Under the pieces are notes generated by a model that did no database searches, had not been told where the DNA came from, and saw only the letters and a list, made by a program, of their open reading frames with translations. Of a DNA stretch of 24,192 nucleotides, positions 11,670 through 18,900 are shown piece by piece. The stretch spans positions 1-24,192 of the forward strand of contig JBJXFI010000310.1 of assembly GCA_046154695.1 (NCBI GenBank), given 5' to 3'. The stretch's first letter is position 1, and each line of letters begins with the position of its first letter. The translations under genes were made by a program, and so were the position numbers. Source of the stretch: DALYLB01 sp046154695 (lineage in GTDB: Bacteria > Acidobacteriota > Blastocatellia > RBC074).

Positions 11670-11692
11670 CGCGGGATCTACGACCTCCCGCG
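11670..11692 (-). other. Hairpin in the MFS leader, proximal
   Basis: Seven-base arms CGCGGGA (11670-11676) and TCCCGCG (11686-11692) with a nine-base loop. It lies 26 bases upstream of the MFS start codon on the minus strand, close enough to influence ribosome access if transcribed. There is no T-run. Confidence 0.5.
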
Positions 11693-11720
11693 AACAGGCC
11701 CGGTTCGGCGCCGCCATCCC

Positions 11721-11753
11721 CCCGGTCAATCGGGCTTCGCTCGATTGACCGGG
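11721..11753 (-). other. Strong 12-bp hairpin in the MFS leader, distal
   Basis: Perfect 12-base arms CCCGGTCAATCG (11721-11732) and CGATTGACCGGG (11742-11753) flank a nine-base loop. Either strand could fold. No T-tract follows on either strand, so a standard intrinsic terminator is unlikely; a leader structure or a REP-like dispersed element fits better. The remainder of 11754-12065 shows no convincing gene, only a weak minus-strand TACAAT at 11884-11889 that could be a -10 element for the MFS transcript. Confidence 0.6.
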
Positions 11754-12065
11754 CCTGACGACGCTTCTGTCTCTCGCTTCCCGCCGAATGCGCGGCTCCC
11801 GCAACGGGACCATTTCGGCTTCCGTCGCGCCCGCATTGTTTCCCATCTTTTCTCTACGAGGAATAAAATCGCGCCGGCCCCGGATTGTATCGGAGAAGCT
11901 GACGTCTAGGAAGTGTGTGGGAGAGATTGTTCCGCTCGCGTGTTGAGATGCAAGCAAAACGGACGCCTGTCGCAGGCAGCCCCGTAACCCGGGCCCGTCA
12001 CTCGTTCAATCGAATTGGCGTGAAGTGGGTGAAGAGAGTCAGGGGAGACGGAAGTGAGTCACTTG

Positions 12066-12284
12066 TCAGGCCGATTGCGGGTCCGTCTTGGAGGAAAAGA
12101 GCGCGGCAAAAGCGGCGCGCGCGCTCGGCGTCTCTTCCCGCTTTGTCTTCAACCACTCCGTCGTCACTTCAAACGCATTCCGGGCAACCTTGACCCGCTT
12201 GCCGCGCGCGCGCCGGCTCTTGCGCGCCTGGCGAAGCTGTTCTTGTAATGGAGAGTCTTTCTTGATCAATTTGGCTTTGTTCAT
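12066..12284 (-). CDS. Small basic protein, paralogue of the 65-residue protein at 12791
   Basis: This 72-residue, Lys/Arg-rich protein starts MNKAKLIKKD. A middle basic stretch (ARKSRRARGKR) is followed by FEVTTEWL (38-45) and ARAAFAALF (55-63). These three blocks match the other small gene at 12791: KA-K/R-LIK at the N-terminus, E..T-E/D-WL in the middle and AFAALF near the C-terminus. The start has AAGGGTGA a few bases upstream. No enzyme motif, membrane segment or cysteine is present. It could be a nucleic-acid-binding or adaptor protein, but nothing shows this directly. Conservation between two divergent copies is the main evidence that both are real genes. Confidence 0.75.
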   Translation of the reverse strand: MNKAKLIKKDSPLQEQLRQARKSRRARGKRVKVARNAFEVTTEWLKTKREETPSARAAFAALFSSKTDPQSA

Positions 12285-12303
12285 ATATCACCCTTCAATC
12301 CCC

Positions 12304-12332
12304 ATGAAAAACAGGGAATTGAAAATAGTTAA
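12304..12332 (-). promoter_or_regulatory. Possible promoter of the 72-residue protein gene
   Basis: On the minus strand TTAACT (12327-12332) and TTTCAT (12304-12309) are 17 bases apart, each matching the sigma70 consensus at four of six positions. The start site would give a leader of only about 13 bases. Weak evidence in an AT-rich stretch. Confidence 0.25.
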
Positions 12333-12339
12333 CGGTCGT

Positions 12340-12354
12340 TCGGTCCAGGACCGA
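12340..12354. promoter_or_regulatory. Perfect 15-bp palindrome, candidate operator
   Basis: TCGGTCC-A-GGACCGA is a perfect inverted repeat with a single central base. It lies eight bases upstream of the possible -35 element of the 72-residue gene, inside the divergent intergenic region (12285-12790). That region is clearly richer in A and T than its surroundings and shows no credible long gene. A homodimeric regulator site is the natural reading; the regulator is unknown. Confidence 0.45.
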
Positions 12355-12569
12355 TACAGCAAAAATGAGCGTGGTTGGTTTCGCGATTTGCTGAAGAAAA
12401 TAGTTATTTCCCGAATCCCTTTACGGTATTCGAGAAGGAAACTGACTCAGACGTTTCTTTCGCTGGATCCGACGCTGATTGATTGGCAATCGGGGGATGG
12501 GGCGAAGGAATATTGGGGTAACGAGTCAAACGGGCGGAGTAAAAACTCCACAGGCATCCTACCACAAGG

Positions 12570-12599
12570 TTGGGAAATCCCGCACAAGAAAATTATATT
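12570..12599 (+). promoter_or_regulatory. Possible promoter of the 65-residue protein gene
   Basis: TTGGGA (12570-12575) and TATATT (12594-12599) are 18 bases apart, about 190 bases before the start codon. The -10 element lies within an AT-rich hairpin (AAGAAAA at 12586-12592, TTTTCTT at 12601-12607), which could instead make this a weak terminator for transcription entering from the left. Confidence 0.3.
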
Positions 12600-12790
12600 T
12601 TTTTCTTCTAAGGGGGTTTTGGGTGCATTTTCGGTCGGGCCGGCCGTTCAATGAGCAATGGAACGCAGATTGCATAGAATTTCGGCGAGAAGATAAGAAA
12701 ACAAAGAGACGAAGAGAGCAGAAAAGATTCCGATGATGGAAATGGAGTCGGAACAGGAAGACAGAAGACTGGAGAAAGAGGAGAAATAAA

Positions 12791-12988
12791 ATGGCAAAAG
12801 CGAGACTGATCAAGCGAGAAGACGTGGCGGCGAGGGAGAGCGCGGATAAACAGAAGCGCGTGCAGAAGAAACCGGTCGGGAGGAAGACGATGGAGGCGGT
12901 CACGGATTGGCTGGAGGGGCAGAAGACGCGCCGTCAGGATCCGCGAAAGGCCTTCGCCGCGCTCTTCGCTGAGCCGCAGCCGCAGTAG
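12791..12988 (+). CDS. Small basic protein, paralogue of the 72-residue protein at 12066
   Basis: This 65-residue protein starts MAKARLIKRE, has a Lys/Arg/Gln-rich middle, then MEAVTDWL (34-41) and RKAFAALF (52-59), and ends in EPQPQ. The ATG has an excellent GAGGAG ribosome-binding site seven bases upstream. The same three sequence blocks occur in the minus-strand gene at 12066-12284, at nearly the same spacing. Several antisense and overlapping frames exist here but lack such support. Function is unknown. The divergent arrangement suggests duplication by inversion or a two-gene unit sharing control. Confidence 0.82.
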   Translation: MAKARLIKREDVAARESADKQKRVQKKPVGRKTMEAVTDWLEGQKTRRQDPRKAFAALFAEPQPQ

Positions 12989-13034
12989 ACCAAATGGTTG
13001 AAATGAGAGGATTCCTTACACCAGGAGGGAGCCC

Positions 13035-13121
13035 ATGCAAGGAGCATGCATGAGAGAAGACACAGAAGCGGCGAAGGGGGTATGTTTGATGAGGGGCGGC
13101 GTTCCTGAACATATTTGTTGA
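13035..13121 (+). CDS. Possible 28-residue ORF with strong ribosome-binding site
   Basis: An ATG at 13035 is preceded by AGGAGGG at about five bases. The frame encodes 28 residues (MQGACMREDTEAAKGVCLMR...) including three cysteines and ends in TGA. It follows the 65-residue gene by 46 bases and may share its transcript. No homologue is recalled and a frame this short can arise by chance; the ribosome-binding site is the only support. Confidence 0.25.
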   Translation: MQGACMREDTEAAKGVCLMRGGVPEHIC

Positions 13122-13142
13122 AGAACGAGCCGCTCAGGAAAC

Positions 13143-13162
13143 GTCAGGACGAAAGTTCTGAC
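13143..13162 (+). other. GNRA-capped hairpin
   Basis: GTCAGGAC and GTTCTGAC form an eight-pair stem (one G-T wobble) closed by C-GAAA-G, a stable GNRA tetraloop on the plus strand. It lies in the 13122-13253 stretch, which has no credible gene. There is no following T-run. It could be a 3'-end stabiliser of the small-gene transcript or part of an unrecognised RNA. Confidence 0.4.
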
Positions 13163-13252
13163 AGTCGCCTTCGCCGCATCCTGATGCCGGACATCGGCGG
13201 GCCAACAGCACGCCGGATCCGGAAAGCCATGAAAAAATTGTCGAGGAAAAAA

Positions 13253-13325
<73 letters not shown>

Positions 13326-13339
13326 TTGGGTGATAACTT

Positions 13340-13367
13340 TTTAGCCTATGCCCGCGCGCTTTGTCAA
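13340..13367 (-). promoter_or_regulatory. Probable promoter of tRNA-Gly
   Basis: On the minus strand a perfect TTGACA (13362-13367) is followed after 16 bases by GCTAAA (13340-13345), a modest -10. The tRNA begins about 14 bases after the -10, as expected. It lies just beyond the 3' end of the yraN-like gene on the same strand. Confidence 0.5.
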
Positions 13368-13371
13368 CGGG

Positions 13372-13872
13372 TCATCCAAAATATTCAGGTTCAGGTCCGC
13401 CCTGGAACGAGGCCTGCCATCGGCTGCGTGAGAAGGGGCGTTCATCGAAAAAGCCCCGCAGCAGTTGAATCTCGGGCTCCTCGGCGGGCTGCAGAACGAT
13501 GCTCACGACATCATAACGAAAGGGCTCATCGGCAAGGCGAAGGAGCCGGCGATAGACGCGGGCGGCCTTGATGATGTGCCGTTGTTTCCGCAGGTCGACG
13601 GCGGATTCGGGAAGGGCGATCCGTGAGCTGGACCGCGTCTTGACCTCGATGAAGGCGAGAGTATGCGGAGTCGACGACGTGTCATAGGCGATGATATCGA
13701 TCTCGGCGGTGGCGGGGCGCCCGGTAATGCCCCGCCCAATCGGGGTGTGAAAATTGGCGGCGACGATTCGGTAGCCGTTTCTCTCCAGGAACCGGATCGC
13801 GAGCTCCTCGCCGATCTCTCCCAGGGAGAGGTGGGCGGCCCGTTTGCCGGCGCGTTTCTTCAGCTTCTTCAT
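13372..13872 (-). CDS. yraN: YraN/UPF0102 family protein
   Basis: The protein has 166 residues from the ATG at 13872; a TTG two codons upstream is the alternative. Family hallmarks are the LGEIGEELAIRFLERNGYRIVA opening helix, AEIDIIAYD (catalytic-type Asp) and LAFIEVKTRSS (the ExK motif), which together make the restriction-endonuclease-like core of UPF0102. It is somewhat longer than the usual 115-130 residues because of an insert (HTPIGRGITGRPAT) before the Asp motif and a C-terminal tail. Family members are predicted nucleases of unsettled role. It is divergent from the ChaN-like gene, and its 3' end runs up to the tRNA-Gly promoter. Confidence 0.93.
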   Translation of the reverse strand: MKKLKKRAGKRAAHLSLGEIGEELAIRFLERNGYRIVAANFHTPIGRGITGRPATAEIDIIAYDTSSTPHTLAFIEVKTRSSSRIALPESAVDLRKQRHIIKAARVYRRLLRLADEPFRYDVVSIVLQPAEEPEIQLLRGFFDERPFSRSRWQASFQGGPEPEYFG

Positions 13873-13921
13873 ATTCAATGGTACCCGATGGTTCCCGGAT
13901 TTCGGTTGAGCGGCCCGAGTT

Positions 13922-13948
13922 TTGAAATTGAAAGGCGGCGGTTATACT
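13922..13948 (+). promoter_or_regulatory. Probable promoter of the ChaN-like gene
   Basis: TTGAAA (13922-13927) and TATACT (13943-13948) are separated by 15 bases, shorter than ideal. The expected start is near 13955, leaving a leader of about 60 bases to the ATG at 14016. Confidence 0.4.
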
Positions 13949-14015
13949 GCGGAACGGCTGCGCAGGGAATACACCTGGACGCGGCATATCGTCAAGCGCC
14001 TGAAAGGAAAAACGA

Positions 14016-15017
14016 ATGAAGAGTTCACGGATGACCGGCGGGTGGGGGTGGTTCGCAGCGACGAATCTTTCGATCTTTTTATTCTCATTGGGCTCGATAT
14101 CGGCCCTTGGGCAGAACTCGCCGCACAATGGATCGGGGTATCTTCCGCATCGGGTCTATGATTCAGGAGGGAAGCGATTCAGCGATTTTGAGGCGATGCT
14201 GCTGGCGCTCTCGCGATCGGAGGTGGTTTTCGTCGGGGAGCAGCACGATGATCCGGCGACGCATCGCGTGGAGCGATCGATTCTCGAAGGGCTCGCGCGC
14301 CGCGGCGTCGATGTCGTTGTGGCGATGGAGATGTTCGAGCGGGACACACAGCAGCCGGTGGATGATTATCTGGGCGGAAAGATCACCGAAGAGGAGTTTC
14401 TCAAGGCTTCGCGCCCCTGGCCGCGATATGCCACCGATTATCGCCCGCTCATCGAATTTGCCCGGGCCCATCGTTGGCGGGTGATCGCGAGCAACACGCC
14501 CCGCCGAATCGCCTCGCAGTTTTCGCGCAAGGGGATGGAAGCCCTGCCGGCCATCCCGGAGAACGAGCGGAACCTGCTGGCGGCGGAGATCAAATGCCCC
14601 GCCGACGATTACTTCGCGAAGTTCGCGGAGGTGATCGGGGACGGCCATCCCGTCGGCGACGGGAAGACGCCCGGCAAGGACCAGGAGGCGGAGCGGAAGG
14701 CGATGATCGACCGGTTCTATTATGCGCAATGCGTCAAGGATGAGACGATGGCCGAATCGATTGTCGCGCGCATGGGGCCGAATGTCTCATCGCAGCCGAA
14801 GCCGGTGATCGTCCACTTCAACGGCGCGTTTCACAGCGATTTTCGGCTCGGGACGGCCGCCCGCGTGATTCGCAGAATGCCAAAGTCGGCCGTCAGGGTT
14901 GTCACGATCGTTCCGGTCGACGACCTGGACGAGGTGAAGCCGGAAGCGTACCGCAAACGGGGCGACTATGTCGTCTTCACGATCAAACCGCCCGCGAAGA
15001 AAGAGCCGGCGAAGTAA
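14016..15017 (+). CDS. ChaN-like (DUF399) exported protein
   Basis: This 333-residue protein starts at an ATG with AAGGA seven bases upstream. Residues 1-32 form a signal peptide or membrane anchor (FAATNLSIFLFSLGSISALG). VVFVGEQHDDPATH (70-83) is the GExHDxxxxH motif of the ChaN/EreA-like superfamily, followed by VVVAMEMFERDTQQPVDDYL and YRPLIEFAR, which are strongly typical of PF04187. VIVHFNGAFHSDF near residue 264 gives the late His-containing motif. ChaN of Campylobacter is a haem-binding lipoprotein; no lipobox is obvious here. Compared with short ChaN proteins it has a longer C-terminal region ending in KPPAKKEPAK. The gene is convergent with the YihY gene, with a 17-base gap. Confidence 0.9.
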   Translation: MKSSRMTGGWGWFAATNLSIFLFSLGSISALGQNSPHNGSGYLPHRVYDSGGKRFSDFEAMLLALSRSEVVFVGEQHDDPATHRVERSILEGLARRGVDVVVAMEMFERDTQQPVDDYLGGKITEEEFLKASRPWPRYATDYRPLIEFARAHRWRVIASNTPRRIASQFSRKGMEALPAIPENERNLLAAEIKCPADDYFAKFAEVIGDGHPVGDGKTPGKDQEAERKAMIDRFYYAQCVKDETMAESIVARMGPNVSSQPKPVIVHFNGAFHSDFRLGTAARVIRRMPKSAVRVVTIVPVDDLDEVKPEAYRKRGDYVVFTIKPPAKKEPAK

Positions 15018-15034
15018 TGGCGGTCCTTCGTCTC

Positions 15035-15928
15035 TCAGGCCCGGCGCACGACGGAGTTGATGACGCCGCCGGCGAGAATCGCGATGCCGGTGAGATAGAG
15101 CCATAGCATGAGGATCATTACGCCTCCGAGGGCGCCGTAGGTCGCGTTGAAATTGCCGAACCGCGCGACGTAAAACCGGAAGCCGAAAGAGATGAGCAAC
15201 CAGAAGATCAGCGCGAAGATGGTTCCGGGAGTGAACCATTCCCAGCGCTTCTCATGTTTCAGGTTGGGGGCGAAGTAATAGACCAGCTCCAGCGCAAGCA
15301 GCAGCAGCAAGATGACGATGGGCCATTGAGCCAGGCCCCACACCAGGTTGAAGGTGCGGCTGAAGCCGAAGGCCCGGGCGATCTCCCCGCTGATTCTGCC
15401 GCCAAAGAAGATCAGGGTCAGCGCGGAGATGATGAAGGCGGCGAGGCCCAGGGTCAGCAGAATGGCGATTATGCGCTCCTTCCACCAGGGGCGCGAGACC
15501 CGCACGTCGAAGGCTTTATTGAGCGCGATGATGATCGCCTCCATGCCCGAGGAGGAAGCCCAGATCGTCACAAGGATGCTGAAGCTGAGGAGGCCGCTTC
15601 GCTGGCGGTCGGTGATCTGCTTGAAGGTAATCCGTATGATCGCGGACGCCTCCGCGGGCATAATGTTGTTGACCGCGCCGAGCCACAGCTCGATATCCTC
15701 CTTGATGGGGAGGAACGCCAGCAGCGCCGTCAGGAAGATGATCAGGGGAAAGAGCGAAAACAGCCAGTAATAGGCGAGCTGCGCGGCGCGGCCGAAGACG
15801 TCGTCCACGAAGATCTTGTCCCACACCCGCGCCGCGATCCGGCCGAGCCCCGGAGCGTCCCGCAGCGGCGCTCCATCGTCTTTTTGCTCTCTCGATGACA
15901 TTTGGGGGTACCCGCCCGATTCGCTCAC
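15035..15928 (-). CDS. YihY/UPF0761 family inner-membrane protein
   Basis: This 297-residue protein belongs to the YihY family, once misnamed ribonuclease BN. It has QLAYYWLFSLFPLIIFLTALLAFLP as the first helix, an ASSSGMEAIIIALNKAFDV block, WWKERIIAILLTL, a YYFAPN motif, W-FTPGTIFALIFWLLIS, and the ending YGALGGVMILMLWLYLTGIAILAGGVIN, all standard for the family with six membrane helices. The GTG start overlaps the TGA of the M36 peptidase gene as GTGA (15925-15928), which suggests translational coupling; an ATG at 15901 is the alternative start. The function of the family is not established. Confidence 0.93.
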   Translation of the reverse strand: MSESGGYPQMSSREQKDDGAPLRDAPGLGRIAARVWDKIFVDDVFGRAAQLAYYWLFSLFPLIIFLTALLAFLPIKEDIELWLGAVNNIMPAEASAIIRITFKQITDRQRSGLLSFSILVTIWASSSGMEAIIIALNKAFDVRVSRPWWKERIIAILLTLGLAAFIISALTLIFFGGRISGEIARAFGFSRTFNLVWGLAQWPIVILLLLLALELVYYFAPNLKHEKRWEWFTPGTIFALIFWLLISFGFRFYVARFGNFNATYGALGGVMILMLWLYLTGIAILAGGVINSVVRRA

Positions 15929-18900
15929 CTGATCAGAATCGTCACCCGGTTGGCCGGGGTGCCGTTGACGGAGGTGACGACCTCCACGCGGCGCTGTCCC
16001 TGCCCCGCGAGGGAGGGGGGGATCTCGACGTTGATCTGATCCAGCCCCGCGAATCCTCCCTGTGACCCCGCATAGAACACGCGCGCGGTCTGCCCGCCGA
16101 TGGTGATGGAGACCGATTCGGCCACGCCGTTCTCATCGTCCGGATTTGCCGCCGTGGCGCGGCGGAATCCCGTCCCGAAGAGAAGCAGGATATTCGGGCG
16201 CCCATTGATGGTTACGTCGAACGGCGGCTGCTGAAAGGTGATCCCATCCGGGGTTGCGACCGCGGCCGCGTCGCCCCGGCCGGTGGCGTCCGCCGTGAAG
16301 ATCGCGGGCGCCGAGGCCGCGATCTGTATCGAGCCGACCGCGTAAGCCCCGGACGCGCTGCTGACGACGATCGTCGCGGGGCCGGGCGCGAGCACGGAGG
16401 GGAGCGCGAAGTTGATCTGCGTCGCGGAGACGAAGAAGAGCGGCGCGGGCTCGCCATTGATCGTCACCGTCGTCCCCGCAAGTTCCGTCGGCAGCGGCAG
16501 GGCCGTGGCGATTTCGGTGCGGACGGCCAGATTGATCCCGAAGGCCGCGGCGATCGAATCCGCCGCGAGCGCCCCCGTTCTGAAATCGGCCGCGTTGACC
16601 GCCGCGAGGGGACTCGCCGAAACCACCCGCAGCGACACCGTCTTGGAGTCGTTGAACTGCCCGTCGCCGACCGTGAACCGCACGATGATCCGCTGGCCGA
16701 TGTCGGCGGCGCCCGGCGTCCACCGGAACGCGCCCCGCGCGCTGTTGTTCGTGACGGCCTCGGTCGTGAAACCGGCCCCCGAGGGCAGCCCCGCGGCCGT
16801 AATGGTCAGCGGCGTCCCCGACCCCAGGTCGTTCGCGAGGACGGTGAACCGCAGCTCCATGCCCGCCACAGCGATCTGATCCGCGGGAACCGCAAGAACC
16901 GGCGGCTGGTTGAGCTGAACCGGCGTCACGCCATTGATGCGTGTGCGCTCGTTCGAGCGTACACTCACCGCCGGCGTCGCCCCGGCGACGGCATGGAAGA
17001 ACTCTCCCACCGCCGCCCCTCCCGCGAGCGCCCGGGGCGTGTTCAAACTGAAGGAGTTGTCGAGGGACACCCATCGGTTATTGCGCACATCGTAGACCTC
17101 GCTTCCCAGCAGCGCGCCGCTCGCCGTCTGGCCGCCGATGAGAAACCACAGCGGATTTCCCGCCGCGTCCCTGCCTACATAATCGGTCGCGAAAAGCACC
17201 GCCCGATTGAGCGGGGCGATCGGCGTCCACCGTTGCGTGCTGAAGTCGTAGACCTCCCCCGTCGCAAGGGCCCCCGTCGCGTTTTGCCCGCCCGCGACGT
17301 AAAGCTTGCCGTCGATCAGCGCCGCATTGTGCCCGTTTCGCGCCGCGGAGAGAGCGGGAAGATCGCTCCAGGTGTTCGTCTCGGGGGCGTAGCTGCGAAC
17401 GATCGCGACGGAGGACTGACCGTTGTTGCCGCCGATCATATAGAAGACGCCGCGGGGATCGTCCGCGACTGCGGCATAGAGGAGGGCGCCCGTCGGAGGG
17501 GCGGCGACCGTCGCCCAGGCGTTCGTGGCGATGTCATACGCCTGATGCACGTTGGCCAGCGACGCCGTTGTGTCGAAACCGCCGGGAATGTAGATCTTGC
17601 CCTTGACGAGGGCGGCGTCGCCCCCGTTGATTCCGCGAGGCATCGCCGCGATATCGGTCGTCCATTGGGCCTGGGCCGCGGTCGTGTCGTAGCGGTATCC
17701 CGTCGCGACCGTGGTCGTGCTCGAGGTTGTCTGGCGACCGCCGAATGAATAGAGGTATCGCGCGTCGCTTCCCATCTGGATGCGTTGCAGCGATGCCGGA
17801 AGAGTCGAAAGATTCTCCCATCGCTGAGCGATCGCGAGGTCGGCCGCCGAAGTGGCCTCGGCCTCGCCCCCCTCGTCATCGACGGCGATGACTCGTATGC
17901 GCCCCTGGGTCGTCAGCACGATGCCGGCCGGGATCGTCCATGAGTAGGATTGTTCGTTGCCCGGGAGGTCATTCACGATCTCGGTGGTCGCGCCGCCCCC
18001 GCGCACAAGCAGGATTCGATGCCGCGCGACCGCCCGATCGTCGGAAGAGGTCCAGCGAATGCTGACCGTGCCGCGGGCGAAGAGCGTCTCGCCGCCCGTC
18101 ATCGTCAGAAGCTGAACCGTCGGCGGAGAGGCCGAGGTGTATGTGAACCCGCCCGCGATCGATGCGCGCTGCCCTCCGTTGGCGGCGGCGACCTCGATCG
18201 CGCCGGCCGCGGCTCCCGCCGGCGTCACAGCGCGAAGCGTGTTCGCGTTGACGAAGGCGACGGCGGCTTTCTGCGGCCCGAAGGTCACTTCCGTCTCCGG
18301 CGTGAAATTGGCTCCGACGATCGTCACGGGCGTGCCCCCGCGAACCGTTCCCGTGTTCGGAAAGAGCGTCGTCAGCGCGGGCGCCGCGCCGCCCGTCCCG
18401 GCCGTGTAATAAGTGAAGCCGTTCTGCAGGCTGGCCGCGCCGCTGCGGTTCATCACCTGCACGACGGCCGCTCCCGCCGCGTGCGCCGGCGTCACCGCGC
18501 TGATCACCGTATTGCTTAGCACGCTGAAGGTGGCGGCGGCTGCGCCGTCGAAGCTGACGCTCGTCGTCTCGTTTTCGGTGAAGCCGGATCCATTGATCGT
18601 GACTCGCGTTCCGCCCGCGGGCGGGCCGAAGGCCGGGCTGACGCTTGCGATCACGGGCGCCGGAACCCCGGGGATCAGCGCGCGGCTGGCCGACCGCCCC
18701 GTGATCTGAATGTCGTCGAGATACCACCCGTCGCCGACGGCGTTCGGGTCGGAGACCAGCCGGAATCGAACGCGCGCCCTCGTCTGTTGGTTCAGCGCCC
18801 GCAGGCTGACCCGCGCCTGGGAAAAGGCGAGCTGCCTTCCGGTGAAACTCGTCGCGCGGGACCAGGTCGCCCCGTCATCGCGCGAGAATTCGACCATCCC

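Noticed and set aside
12088..12736. Overlapping plus-strand frames of 188 and 85 codons in the AT-rich region
   Set aside because: They begin antisense to the 72-residue gene or have no ribosome-binding site, and their composition is irregular. The region reads better as a control region.
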